Shown here piece after piece: positions 50,011-59,142 of a stretch of DNA of 64,000 nt. Position 1 is the first letter of the stretch; each line of letters opens with the position of its first letter. The translations under genes and the position numbers were made by a program. Source of the DNA: Candidatus Onthomonas avicola (GTDB taxonomy: Bacteria > Bacillota > Clostridia > Oscillospirales > Oscillospiraceae); assembly GCA_018710845.1 (NCBI GenBank), contig DVJB01000048.1:1-64000 (forward strand), in the 5' to 3' direction. The notes beneath the pieces are model-generated. The model did no database searches. It had not been told where the DNA came from and saw only the letters and a program-made list of their open reading frames with translations.

Positions 50011-51393
50011 TCAGATGGCCCGTCTCGCGGCTCTCAGCAGCGGTCTGAAATGAAGCGCAGCGACCGTGAGGAAGCAGGCGCCGGACCACAGCGGCCACAT
50101 AGGCGGCCGATACTTGACGATGGCGCACTGCATCCCCAGCAGCAGGCAGCACGGCAGAAAACTGGCAAGGTCCCACCGGATGCGCAGCATGGTCCGGGTG
50201 TGGAGGGCGCGCACGCCAAAAATCAGAATATAGCTCACCAATGTGGAGATTGCCGCCCCCATTGACCCCCAAATTGGGATGAAAAAAAGGTTCCCTCCCA
50301 CATTGACGGCTGCTCTCAAGAGGGTGGTGGCCAGGATCGCGCCGCTGCGCTGCTCTACCATGTAGATGGAGGAGAGAAAGGAGCCCAGGCAGGCAAAGGT
50401 AGTGGCCAGCGCCAGAATGGGCACGTACCGCCACGCCGCAAAATAGTCCGGCGCGGCCAGCAGCCGGGTGGAAATCTGCGCGGTCCAGATGACGCCGGAG
50501 GCGACCACGAGGGCAATGGCGGAGTAGACGGAATACACATTGGAGAAGAACCGCTCCTTTTCCTCCCTCGTCTGCTCTGCCAGGGCGGAAAACTGCCACG
50601 CGGAGGAAAAGGTATTGGCGATCGTCAACAGCACAGTCGGAATTTTATTTGCCACCGCGTAGATGCCGGTGGCGGCGCTTCCCGCCAGGAGAGCAATGAG
50701 GTAGCGGTCTGAAATATTGATGATCCAGCCGCAGAGATTGCTGGGAATCAGGGGCACGCTGTACCGCAACATTCGAACCGTGTCCCGGCGCGTGACGGAG
50801 GAGAGCCTCAGGTACCGCCATTGGCGGGCCCTGAGGAATACAAACGCCGTGGCAATCCCGTCTGCCAGAACATTTGCAAGCACATAGCCCGTAATGCCCG
50901 TGGAGAGCACCGCCAGCAGGAGGATGTTGAACACAATCGTCAGGACGGTACGGAGAATGCCGTCCAGCGCAAAGAGGCGCACATGGCCCATGGTCCTGGC
51001 GAACTGATTACAGACCGAGTGAAGATTGGCCGCCAGCACATAGAGCAGCACCAGCCACAGATAGCCGGAGAGAAACGTAATTCCCCTCAGCAGCGGGGAC
51101 GCCAGGAGCAGCAGAAAAAATCCGGCCAGGGTGGTCAATAGGCCGGCGGTGAAGACCCCGCTTTTATCGCTGGTCCGCTCCAACCCGTACCGAATCACCC
51201 CATTGGCAATTCCCACCGAGGCGATCGGGATGAGAAGGTTGCCGGTCTGAATCAGCAGGTCGGTAACGCCGTACTCCGCACTGGAAAGGACGCGGGTATA
51301 AAAAGGGGTCAGAAGAAAGGTCAAAAACCGGGCCCCAAATGTGCTCAGCCCAAACAGTACCGTATTGGAGATCAGTCTTTGGTATGGATTCAA
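50011..51393 (-). CDS. Polysaccharide biosynthesis flippase, Wzx/MOP superfamily (460 aa)
   Basis: Lipid-linked oligosaccharide flippase-type membrane protein with 12-14 helices. FGARFLTFLLTPFYTRVLSS at residues 19-38 and EYGVTDLLIQTG are the family start; the middle helices GWIINISDRYLIALLAGSAA fit the Wzx signature. TTG at 51393 follows AAGGAG and gives the best start; no ATG lies nearby. It is downstream of the GH3 gene on the same strand, 113 bases away. No glycosyltransferases are adjacent, so its glycan is unknown. Antibiotic or peptidoglycan precursor flipping is a weaker alternative. Confidence 0.85.
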   Translation of the reverse strand: MNPYQRLISNTVLFGLSTFGARFLTFLLTPFYTRVLSSAEYGVTDLLIQTGNLLIPIASVGIANGVIRYGLERTSDKSGVFTAGLLTTLAGFFLLLLASPLLRGITFLSGYLWLVLLYVLAANLHSVCNQFARTMGHVRLFALDGILRTVLTIVFNILLLAVLSTGITGYVLANVLADGIATAFVFLRARQWRYLRLSSVTRRDTVRMLRYSVPLIPSNLCGWIINISDRYLIALLAGSAATGIYAVANKIPTVLLTIANTFSSAWQFSALAEQTREEKERFFSNVYSVYSAIALVVASGVIWTAQISTRLLAAPDYFAAWRYVPILALATTFACLGSFLSSIYMVEQRSGAILATTLLRAAVNVGGNLFFIPIWGSMGAAISTLVSYILIFGVRALHTRTMLRIRWDLASFLPCCLLLGMQCAIVKYRPPMWPLWSGACFLTVAALHFRPLLRAARRAI

Positions 51394-51506
51394 GCGTGCG
51401 CTCTCCTTTCAGGCGGTACTCTGCCGGTGCGTGTGGTTGGAAGGAAAGATGGAGAAAAGGAGGAACGCCCAGAGAACCGTTTGTCAAATCAGGCGATGGA
51501 ATTGGC

Positions 51507-54371
51507 TCAGGACGCCGCGGCCGTCTTGCGCTTGGCGTAACCCTTGCGCACCACCAGCAGCTCCAAGGCGGCCAGGACCAGGACGATCACCATATCGACG
51601 ACGACCAAAATGATCTGCCAGGTCATGGGACCGGAGGAAAGGTTCTCCGGAGCCAGGCCGCGGCTGTTGACAGCGGTGTACAGAATGTCGTGGCAGGCCC
51701 GGCGCATCTGCTGCACCGTGGTTGGGTTGTCCGTGTCGGTGACGTAATTGGTGCCCACATCCCGGTTGATCAGGCAGGCGGACCCGCCGTTGTAGATCGA
51801 GCGGGTGGCGTCCATGTAGCCGAAGTCGGCGAAGTAGTCAGTCAGAACAATCCCACGATAGCCCCACTCATCGCGCAGGACGGTGTTCAGCAGGGCGCTG
51901 CAGGCGCCGGCCCACTGAGTGCCGATGTAGTTATAGGAGGACATGATCGCGGTGGTGCCGCCCTCCTTGACCGCCATCTCAAAGGGCTTGAGGTAGATCT
52001 CGCGGATGGCCTGCTCGTTGGACCAGGTGGTGAGCATCTCCCAGCGGTGGGTCTCCTGGTCGTTGAGGGCAAAGTGCTTGACGTAGGCGTAGACGCCGTG
52101 GTCCATGGCCGCGATGACCGTCTGCGTGACCAGCTTGCCGGAGAGGACGCCGTCTTCGGAGTAATACTCAAAGTTCCGTCCGGCAAAGGGGGTGCGGTGG
52201 ATATTCACAGCGGGGGCATACCAGCCGGAGACGTTCATCTCCTCGGCCATCATGCCGATGCCGTCGCCGAAGGTGTAGGCCAGCTCCTTGTTAAACGAGT
52301 TGGCGATCATCACCTCACAGGGGAAGCCGATGGAGCCGACCTGAGTAAAGTTGTTGTTCAGCGCGGCCGGGCCGTCGCAGTCCGTCGTGGCGGGCTTGTC
52401 GATGCTGGCGGCGGGCGCGGTCTGGTAGCCGCCCAGGGCAATCATGTTCACCATCTCGTCGATGGTCAGGTTATCCAGCAGGGTCTCCCAGCGCTCGTCG
52501 TCGTAATCCGCGCCGCGCAGCTCGTGAATCGTCATGCCGTTGTTCGCGCCGGTCTCCGGCATCACCGCGTCCGGGTCACTCTCCGGTTCAAAATTAGAGT
52601 TGTTGACAAAGAGCGCCTTGTCCTCCTCCGGCATGCTCATGGAGGCGGGAGCCGCAGTGGCCTCGGCCAGGTTGGCAAAGCCGTCCGCACGGGAGAGATA
52701 GGTCAGCTCGGCGCCGGCAGTGAAGTCAAACTGGTTGACCGCCGCCGTCTCGTCGGTGGAGCGGGGGTTGCTCTCGTCATAGACGACGGTGTTCTCCACC
52801 GTGTAGGTCTCGGAGTCGTAGACCACGTGGGAGTTCTCGTTGATGGAGATCACATAGTCGCCCGCCTCCAGGACATAACACCCGCTGCCGCGCTCGTCAT
52901 AGGATGCCATGTCCTCTACGGCGAAGGTGACGGAGACGGTCTCGGACGCGTTGGGCTCCAGCATCCCGGTCTTGCCGAACTCGATCAGGTTGGCGGCGGA
53001 CTTCTCAATCCCGCCGTTGGTGTAAGGCGGATTGTAGTAGACCTGCACCACGCTCTTGCCGGCCACGTCGCCGGTGTTGGTCACATTGACCTCCACCGTG
53101 ATCTGCCCGTCCGTCTCGGTCACAGAGGCGATCTCCTGAGAGAAGGTGGTGTAGGACAGGCCCTGTCCGAAGGGATAGGCGACCACCGCGTCATAGTCAA
53201 TCGCGCCCTCGACCGCCGCGGTCTCATAGAACTTATAGCCCACATAGATGCCCTCTACATAGTATACGAAGTGGGGCACGGTGCCGGGCACATAGGGGTC
53301 ACTGTCGGCAATCCGGAACTCGTCCATATTATCATAGGTGAAGGAGCCGAAGTTATTCCACCAGGGAGCGGCGGACATATCTCTCAGGAAGGTGTCGGCG
53401 GCCTTGCCGGAGGGGTTCACCGTGCCGTTGAGCACCTCGCCCAGCGCGTTAAAACCGTTTTGGCCGGGGCTGGGGCACCAGACAACGCCCTTGATCTGCG
53501 GATACTGGTCCAGGAAGTTCATCTCCAGGGTGTTCGCGCCGTTGTAGACCAATGTCACGTTCTCAAAATTGGAGCAGACCAGGTCCACCATGTCCCGCTC
53601 GCTCTGGCTCAGCTGCAGGTAGTGCGTGCCGGCGGGGAAATCCTCGTAATCCTCCGAGTTATTGGTGTAATTCAAGCCGGTGACATCCTTGGGCAGTTCG
53701 ATGTGCTCGCCGCCGGAACGGGCGATCACGATGATGGCCTGGTCGGAGAACTCTCTGGCGTTTGCCATCAGCTCATCGGGATAGGTGTCGGCGGCCGGCT
53801 CGGGCAACGTCCAATCCTGCGCCCACATGCCCACCTCGGGGCGGTCGGCGCGGTAATTGGTGTAGAAGTCGGACAGCTCGGTGTTGGTATTGAAGCCGGC
53901 GTTCTGCAATCCCTCCAGCAGGGAGACAATGTGGTAGTCGGCGTTCAGCGAGCCGGAGCCAGTGCCGCCGTAGACGGGATTGGTGGATGCCCAACCGAAG
54001 ACGTTGATGTTGGCGTCGGCATAGGGCAGAACGGACTCGTCATTTTCCAGCAGGACGATGCCCTCTTCGGCGATCGACTGCCCCATGGTCAGGACCTCCG
54101 CCGCCGTCTCGTCCGAGAGACTGCCCTCGCCCGAGGCCAGGGACAGGAGAGTATACATGGGGCCGGTACAGAACAGATTCAAAATCACCGCGATCGCCAG
54201 TACCATCGCCACGGCAGTCTGGGTGCGGATCAGATACTTGGTGTGCTTGGGCAGCTTCAGGCAGAGGACCATGACCAGGATGCCGACCACAAGCACTGCA
54301 CCCAGCGCAATAAAATAGGGCAGATTCTCGTTGATCAGGCTGATCACGTCGCTCCAGTTGATACTTAGCAT
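51507..54371 (-). CDS. Membrane-anchored glycoside hydrolase family 3 protein, reversed domain order (954 aa)
   Basis: Predicted surface beta-glycosidase. Two hydrophobic N-terminal segments (residues 15-40 and 52-75) and one C-terminal segment (about 912-935, IILVVVDMVIVLVLAALELL) anchor it. The alpha/beta sandwich comes first (GWASTNPVYGGTGSGSLNAD near 125), then the fibronectin-like part (GQGLSYTTFSQEI near 415), then the TIM-barrel half with NIHRTPFAGRNFEYYSEDG near 725, YVKHFALND near 770 and nucleophile Asp845 in IVLTDYFADFG. The same reversed order as the enzyme at 13654-16929, but a canonical TDY. ATG at 54371 follows GAGGAGGAG. Substrate unknown, probably a beta-glucoside. Confidence 0.9.
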   Translation of the reverse strand: MLSINWSDVISLINENLPYFIALGAVLVVGILVMVLCLKLPKHTKYLIRTQTAVAMVLAIAVILNLFCTGPMYTLLSLASGEGSLSDETAAEVLTMGQSIAEEGIVLLENDESVLPYADANINVFGWASTNPVYGGTGSGSLNADYHIVSLLEGLQNAGFNTNTELSDFYTNYRADRPEVGMWAQDWTLPEPAADTYPDELMANAREFSDQAIIVIARSGGEHIELPKDVTGLNYTNNSEDYEDFPAGTHYLQLSQSERDMVDLVCSNFENVTLVYNGANTLEMNFLDQYPQIKGVVWCPSPGQNGFNALGEVLNGTVNPSGKAADTFLRDMSAAPWWNNFGSFTYDNMDEFRIADSDPYVPGTVPHFVYYVEGIYVGYKFYETAAVEGAIDYDAVVAYPFGQGLSYTTFSQEIASVTETDGQITVEVNVTNTGDVAGKSVVQVYYNPPYTNGGIEKSAANLIEFGKTGMLEPNASETVSVTFAVEDMASYDERGSGCYVLEAGDYVISINENSHVVYDSETYTVENTVVYDESNPRSTDETAAVNQFDFTAGAELTYLSRADGFANLAEATAAPASMSMPEEDKALFVNNSNFEPESDPDAVMPETGANNGMTIHELRGADYDDERWETLLDNLTIDEMVNMIALGGYQTAPAASIDKPATTDCDGPAALNNNFTQVGSIGFPCEVMIANSFNKELAYTFGDGIGMMAEEMNVSGWYAPAVNIHRTPFAGRNFEYYSEDGVLSGKLVTQTVIAAMDHGVYAYVKHFALNDQETHRWEMLTTWSNEQAIREIYLKPFEMAVKEGGTTAIMSSYNYIGTQWAGACSALLNTVLRDEWGYRGIVLTDYFADFGYMDATRSIYNGGSACLINRDVGTNYVTDTDNPTTVQQMRRACHDILYTAVNSRGLAPENLSSGPMTWQIILVVVDMVIVLVLAALELLVVRKGYAKRKTAAAS

Positions 54372-54537
54372 TTTCACTCCTCCTCGTTTTCCATACGTCC
54401 ATACGCGTGAAAGCCCACGACTGTCCCTGCCGCAAGAGATCGCCCCTGTGTATTCCCCGTCTCTCCATCAGGACAGCACAGTGAGGCGGCACGGATTTTC
54501 GTTGTTTTCTACAAAACACAGCTTTCATGTCGATGCC

Positions 54538-54546
54538 AGTATACCA
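54538..54546 (-). promoter_or_regulatory. Extended -10 promoter of the GH3 gene
   Basis: TGGTATACT on the minus strand (54546-54538), with no good -35, about 165 bases before the GH3 start. Confidence 0.4.
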
Positions 54547-54723
54547 ATCTTTACAGTTTACGAGAAGTTCCAGTTGGTTCTCGTGTTATAACTCAAAGGT
54601 ATGGATCAAAAGTGCAATATACAGCGGTATTTCCCGTCTTTTGTCCGTTTCCAACGTCAGAACACGGTCCATCCAGCGCACAGAAAGCCGTATTTTCAGC
54701 ACAGCAGGACCCAAAATGCCCGG

Positions 54724-54767
54724 TCATGTGGGGAAGCGGGCCGTCTGCGGGACGCTTCCCCACATGA
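54724..54767. repeat. Long perfect stem-loop in the GH3-ASRT gap
   Basis: TCATGTGGGGAAGCG (54724-54738) and CGCTTCCCCACATGA (54753-54767) pair over 15 bases around a 14-base loop. No T run follows, so it is not an ordinary terminator. It is the main structure in the 508-base gap 54372-54879. Confidence 0.6.
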
Positions 54768-54824
54768 GCCGCAGAATTCTCCCGGCCCTGTGCAAGGTGA
54801 AAAAGAACCAGACCAGCGCACGTC

Positions 54825-54863
54825 AAAAGCGCCTGCCGATCATTCCGATCTGGCAGGCGCTTT
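54825..54863 (-). terminator. Terminator of the ASRT-family gene
   Basis: AAAGCGCCTGCC (54826-54837) pairs with GGCAGGCGCTTT (54852-54863); on the minus strand the stem ends in CTTTTG. Stem sequence supports termination in both directions. Confidence 0.8.
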
Positions 54864-54879
54864 GCGTTGTCCTGGAGAT

Positions 54880-55215
54880 TCACACGATGGTTGTCCCAAT
54901 GGCCAGGGCTGGCTGCGTGGTATCTACGCGGGTATACTGGACGGCAATTGGTTGGTCGCAATCCACGACAACCGCATAGGGTACCCCCCGCGGCACGGGA
55001 TCTCCCTCCAATTGATCCATCCGGATGTGGAGTGTGCGCTGTGCCGGGATCGTCCGTTCAATCCCGCTAAAGGGATCCCGGTCTTCAAAATACAGCGTGA
55101 GCGCGACCGTCACGGCCTTCAAATTGGTGTTGAGAATGCAGATCGCCTCATGGCTGACGTATTCGCCGTCGGTGGTGACTGCCGGCCAATAGCAGTCCGG
55201 AATAAGCCATTGCAT
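54880..55215 (-). CDS. Sensory rhodopsin transducer (ASRT) family protein (111 aa)
   Basis: Small all-beta protein of the Anabaena sensory rhodopsin transducer family. It starts WLIPDCYWPAVTTDGEYVSH, then EAICILNTNLKAVTVALTLY and the C-terminal AVQYTRVDTTQPALAIGTT, which match the family core. ATG at 55215 follows AAAGGAG; an upstream in-frame start is poor. No rhodopsin gene is present and a gut anaerobe would not need one. Relatives in Firmicutes often lie in sugar-catabolism neighbourhoods; here it faces the LacI-isomerase-kinase operon. A role as ligand-binding accessory protein of sugar metabolism is inferred. Confidence 0.82.
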   Translation of the reverse strand: MQWLIPDCYWPAVTTDGEYVSHEAICILNTNLKAVTVALTLYFEDRDPFSGIERTIPAQRTLHIRMDQLEGDPVPRGVPYAVVVDCDQPIAVQYTRVDTTQPALAIGTTIV

Positions 55216-55264
55216 CAAAATCGCTCCTTTCCCATGTGCTCTGTGTAGAGTGCTTACTGCTCTT

Positions 55265-55292
55265 ATCATAAATGAAAATTCAAAGAAGTCAA
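55265..55292 (-). promoter_or_regulatory. Promoter of the ASRT-family gene
   Basis: TTGACT (55292-55287), 16-base spacer, TATGAT (55270-55265) on the minus strand, within the AT-rich gap 55216-55657. Confidence 0.65.
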
Positions 55293-55527
55293 TTTCTACT
55301 CTTCAAAATTGAATAAAATTTAAAAATAGGAAAATATCAGGAAAACACTTTTGACACAGTCAGTGAGTGAGGCCTGCAAAAATTATTTTAGTCTAAATAT
55401 CTAAAATTTGTTCAAATAGTTTTATTTTCACCAACAATTAGAAGAGATTCCGCCAGCAAGAATCCAAAGCATATGCGACACATTGTGTCAATATATGCAC
55501 GAAATATACAAAAATAAGTGTTTGATA

Positions 55528-55584
55528 TTTACAAAACAAGGCGCAAATGCTATACTAATTAGCAGAAAACAGGAAAACGTTTTC
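55528..55584 (+). promoter_or_regulatory. Promoter and palindromic operator of the second LacI-type gene
   Basis: TTTACA (55528-55533), 17-base spacer, TATACT (55551-55556). GAAAACGTTTTC (55573-55584), a perfect 12-base palindrome with central CG typical of LacI-family operators, lies just after the start point and suggests autorepression. The weaker GAAAACACTTTTGA near 55340 faces the ASRT gene. Confidence 0.75.
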
Positions 55585-55657
55585 ATGCCATATTATTGTC
55601 AAAGCCACCTTGCGGCAATGGATCATTGCCCAGCGGCTGCGTATCGGGAGGTCCTGT

Positions 55658-56722
55658 ATGTCTAACATCAAAGAAGTGGCCCAAAGGGCAGGCGTCAGCA
55701 TCTCTACCGTTTCCCGCGTGATGAATAACAGCAAACGCGTCAGTCCTGAATTGGCGGAGAAAGTGCGGACCGTGGCCTTCGAGCTGGGATATAACGCCAA
55801 CCAGGCCGCACAGAGCCTCCGGGGCGCAAAGAGCAAACGTATTGCCGTGATTATCACCTCATTGTCGCGTACGTTTTTTACCAGCGTCCTGGAGGGGATC
55901 AACAAGATTGCGGATGACTGCGGCTATACCATTCTCCTGGCCGAGACGCACGACGACTTGACTCGGGAGATTGAGCTGGTTAACAATTTTGTATCCCAGT
56001 GGGTGGACGGGATTATTTTGGCCTCCAGCGCCTACGGAAAGGATCAGTTTACCAGAAATTACATCTCCAGTTTGGCCCGGCTGGAGAAAAAAGGACGCCG
56101 CGTCCCGGTCGTGACGCTGGAATACGCCTTTGAGCACTCGGATATTGACGCGGTCGTGATCGACAGCGAGAAGGCCGCGTACCATGCGGTGACGTATCTG
56201 ATCGAGCAGATCGGCCGACGGGATATCGTCCACATCTCCCTGCCCAGCACGCACTTCATGGGACGGCAGCGCATCACAGGCTATTTGCGGGCACTTCATG
56301 ACGCGGGAATCCCGATGCGCAGCGACTATATCATGCAGGGCGATTACACCACCTATTCCGGCTACCGGGTGGTCAAGCTGCTCATTCAGACGGGAAAGCA
56401 CTTTGACGCGGTCTTCTGCGCGAACGATCAGATGGCAGTCGGCGCGATCCTGGCCTGCAATGAGTGCGGGGTATCCATTCCCGACCAGGTGGCGATTGTG
56501 GGAAACGACGATATTTTTGCCGCCTCCCTGGTGCGTCCGTCGCTCACGTCCATCCAAGTGCCAAAGTATGAGCTGGGGATGTCCGCTATGCTGCGCCTTC
56601 AGGAGCGTCTGGAGGAGGACGCTCCGCACAGGCAGCGCATTGTCACGCTGGACACCCAGTTTGTTGAGCGCGGGTCCACGCTGAAGGGATATCAGGAGGA
56701 CCTGAAAAACCTGGTCTGGTGA
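55658..56722 (+). CDS. LacI-family transcriptional regulator (354 aa)
   Basis: Repressor with helix-turn-helix NIKEVAQRAGVSISTVSRVM (residues 3-22) including the YSTVSRV-type recognition helix, linker SLRGAKSKRIAVIITSLS, and an effector domain ending in DQVAIVGNDDIFAASLVRPS. ATG at 55658 follows GGGAGGTCCTGT; the longer frame begins inside the leader. It precedes the isomerase-reductase-kinase genes by 73 bases and probably shares their transcript, so it likely controls itself, that operon and the divergent ASRT gene. Effector unknown; a deoxyhexose or pentose fits. Confidence 0.9.
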   Translation: MSNIKEVAQRAGVSISTVSRVMNNSKRVSPELAEKVRTVAFELGYNANQAAQSLRGAKSKRIAVIITSLSRTFFTSVLEGINKIADDCGYTILLAETHDDLTREIELVNNFVSQWVDGIILASSAYGKDQFTRNYISSLARLEKKGRRVPVVTLEYAFEHSDIDAVVIDSEKAAYHAVTYLIEQIGRRDIVHISLPSTHFMGRQRITGYLRALHDAGIPMRSDYIMQGDYTTYSGYRVVKLLIQTGKHFDAVFCANDQMAVGAILACNECGVSIPDQVAIVGNDDIFAASLVRPSLTSIQVPKYELGMSAMLRLQERLEEDAPHRQRIVTLDTQFVERGSTLKGYQEDLKNLVW

Positions 56723-56795
56723 CCGATGTTCGCCGCCAGGTATTCCCTCACCCATAGTGTTTTTGAGATTGCCCGAGACAAAAGGAGGTATCACC

Positions 56796-58022
56796 ATGGG
56801 CAAAGTCGAACTGCGATATCAGATCGCAAAAGAGATGTACGCAGAGATGGGAGTAGACACAGACGCCATTTTACAGAAGCTGGCCGCGATTCCCATCTCC
56901 GTCCATTGCTGGCAGATTGACGATCTGCAGGGGTTTGAATTCCCGGATGCGGAGATGAGCGGAGGGATCGCCGCATTTGGCGACGCCCCCGGAAAACCCC
57001 GAAACCGGGAAGAGTTCATGGTCCAGTTGAATCGGGCATTGGATCTGATTCCCGGCCACACCAAGCTGGCCCTGCACGCCATCTATCTGGACAAGCACGG
57101 CAAAAATATCGCCCGCAACGAGATCGGCCCCTCCGAGTTTGTGGAATGGGTGGATTTTGCCAAGGAGCGCGGGATCGGTCTGGACTTTAATCCGACCTAT
57201 TTCTCTCACCCGGACTTCGACTCCAGCTCCACTCTGACCAACTCCGACGAGGGGATCCGCCGCTTCTGGATTGAGCACGGCATCGCCTGCCGGAGGATCG
57301 GCGACTACTTCGGCCGGGAGCTGGGCGAGATCTGCATCACCAACCACTGGATCGGCGACGGCAACAAAGATATCACTGTGGATAAGCTGCGCCCCCGCCT
57401 GATTCTGAAGGACTCCCTGGACCAAATCTTTGCTGAAAAGCTGGAGCACAATCTTGACTCCTGTGAATCGAAAGTGTTTGGATTGGGCAGCGAGTCCTAT
57501 GTCCCCGGTTCCCACGAGTTTTATACCGAGTATGCCGCCCACACCGGCAAGTGCATCGTCTGCATGGACGCCGGCCATTTTCACCCGACGGAGATGATCG
57601 GTCCAAAGTTCACCAGCTATCTGGCTTTCGGAGACGAGATTATGCTCCATGTCTCCCGCCCGGTTCGTTGGGATTCCGATCACGTGGTAATTTTGGATGA
57701 CCCTACCCGGGAGATTATGGAGGAGATTGCCACTTATGACGCCTACGACAAGGTTCATATCGGCACGGATTATTTTGACGCCTCGATTAACCGCATTGCG
57801 GCCATGGCGATTGGCGCACGCAGCGCGCGCAAGGCGCTTCTGTTGGCGATGCTGCGGCCTATTGAGACGCTGAAGCAATTGGAATACGAGGGCAACACCA
57901 CCAAGCGCCTGGCGCTGATAGAAGAGATGAAGACGATGCCGGCCGGGCTGGTCTGGGATTATTTTTGTGAGCGGGAAGGCGTGCCCGGCCGGGAATGGAT
58001 TCGGGATCTGGCCACTCGCTGA
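56796..58022 (+). CDS. rhaA: L-rhamnose isomerase family protein, second copy (408 aa)
   Basis: Same family and identical length as the gene at 1046-2272, with HCWQIDDLQGFE, the SGGIAAFGDAPGKPRNREEF block, GLDFNPTYFSHPDF, FGLGSESYVPGSHEFY, MDAGHFHPTE and LHVSRPVRWDSDH. The two proteins differ at many positions but have the same active-site blocks, so they may have different sugar preference or regulation. ATG at 56796 follows AAAAGGAGGT. It is followed by an aldo/keto reductase and a kinase in one operon. Isomerisation of L-rhamnose, or of a related aldose, to the ketose is the predicted step. Confidence 0.9.
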   Translation: MGKVELRYQIAKEMYAEMGVDTDAILQKLAAIPISVHCWQIDDLQGFEFPDAEMSGGIAAFGDAPGKPRNREEFMVQLNRALDLIPGHTKLALHAIYLDKHGKNIARNEIGPSEFVEWVDFAKERGIGLDFNPTYFSHPDFDSSSTLTNSDEGIRRFWIEHGIACRRIGDYFGRELGEICITNHWIGDGNKDITVDKLRPRLILKDSLDQIFAEKLEHNLDSCESKVFGLGSESYVPGSHEFYTEYAAHTGKCIVCMDAGHFHPTEMIGPKFTSYLAFGDEIMLHVSRPVRWDSDHVVILDDPTREIMEEIATYDAYDKVHIGTDYFDASINRIAAMAIGARSARKALLLAMLRPIETLKQLEYEGNTTKRLALIEEMKTMPAGLVWDYFCEREGVPGREWIRDLATR

Positions 58023-58055
58023 GCAGAATAGCATTGAAACAGAAAGGAGATTATA

Positions 58056-59036
58056 ATGAGACAAAATGTGATTCTTGCCCATACAGATTTAGCGGTATCG
58101 CCCATGGGGCTTGGCACCGTGGATGCCGGTGTGCGTTGGGGAAAGGACCCCGCGGATGCGGATCGGGTGTTTGGGACATTTGTCGATTGGGGCGGCAATC
58201 TGATCGACTGCGCGCATGTCTACGCCGACTGGCAGATTGTAGACGGACGGCAGGAGACCGCGCGGGCAGAGCGTGTCACCGGCGACTGGCTCCAGCGCCA
58301 CGGGAACCGGGATAAGATCGTGCTGATGACCAAGGGCGGCCACCCGGTCTATACGCACCCCAGCATGGACCTGCACATTAACCGGGTCACCCGGGCGGAT
58401 ATGCGGGGGGATCTGGAGGGCTCTCTGCGCATTCTGCGCACGGACTACATTGACATCTATTTTTATCACCGGGACGATCCGCGGATTTCTGTAGAAGAGA
58501 TGGTGGAGACCATGCAGGACTTTGTCCGCGAAGGAAAGATCCGCTATTTCGGCGTCTCCAACTGGTCGGCCAGCCGTCAGCGGGCGGCCGACGCCTATTG
58601 CCGGAAGATGGGCTATCGGGGCATTGTCGCCGATCAGGCGCTGCTCAATCTGGGAACAAAATATATGAGACCGCTGGCAGACGACACATTGGTCTATGTC
58701 AAAGGGGATCTATACGACTATCACCGCGAAAACCAGGAAAACCTGATGATGCCCTACATGGGCAACTGTTCCGGGTTCTTCCACCTCTACCATTCCAAAG
58801 GAGAGTCCGCGGTGTTGGACAGCCCCTATGCCACCGAGGGAAATCTGCGCATGGCCCGCCGTCTGCCCCAACTGATGGAAAAATACGGCTGTGCCGTGAC
58901 CAATCTGGTATTGGGTTACTTTACCCAGGAGTCCTTCCCTTGCGTGCCCCTCTACGGTCCATTGGACGCAGCGTCCGTGGCCGAGGCAGCAAAGACGTTT
59001 GATATCTCGTTTGACCCGGAGGACTATGTATTTTAA
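58056..59036 (+). CDS. Aldo/keto reductase (326 aa)
   Basis: NAD(P)H-dependent reductase with a TIM barrel. The first strand block MGLGTVDAGVRWG, the NLIDCAHVYADW segment carrying the catalytic Asp and Tyr, Lys of LMTKGGHPVY (residues 86-95), His in YIDIYFYHRDDP near 130 and GVSNWSASRQRAA near 165 are all visible. The cofactor end loop is GPLDAASVAEAAKTF. It lies between the isomerase and kinase genes, AGAAAGGAG before the ATG. It could reduce an aldose or lactaldehyde-like product of the same pathway, or act in the reverse direction as a sugar dehydrogenase; the substrate is not known. Confidence 0.9.
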   Translation: MRQNVILAHTDLAVSPMGLGTVDAGVRWGKDPADADRVFGTFVDWGGNLIDCAHVYADWQIVDGRQETARAERVTGDWLQRHGNRDKIVLMTKGGHPVYTHPSMDLHINRVTRADMRGDLEGSLRILRTDYIDIYFYHRDDPRISVEEMVETMQDFVREGKIRYFGVSNWSASRQRAADAYCRKMGYRGIVADQALLNLGTKYMRPLADDTLVYVKGDLYDYHRENQENLMMPYMGNCSGFFHLYHSKGESAVLDSPYATEGNLRMARRLPQLMEKYGCAVTNLVLGYFTQESFPCVPLYGPLDAASVAEAAKTFDISFDPEDYVF

Positions 59037-59142
59037 CGCCTGAGAGGTCGCCTCACGCAGGGCGCGCTTGCACACGAACGGCGGAATGCCCGGAAGGGAT
59101 GCGTTCTTCTGCCGATTGGAACGACACACGGAGGAAGCAGCG

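Noticed and set aside
49822-50265. Plus-strand frame of 147 codons after the second zinc-ribbon/TPR gene
   Set aside because: It overlaps the end of that gene and lies opposite the flippase gene; no ribosome site and no protein pattern.
51339-54368. Plus-strand open frame of about 1009 codons opposite the second GH3 gene
   Set aside because: Same cause: antisense of a codon-biased gene, with no recognisable protein pattern and no ribosome site.
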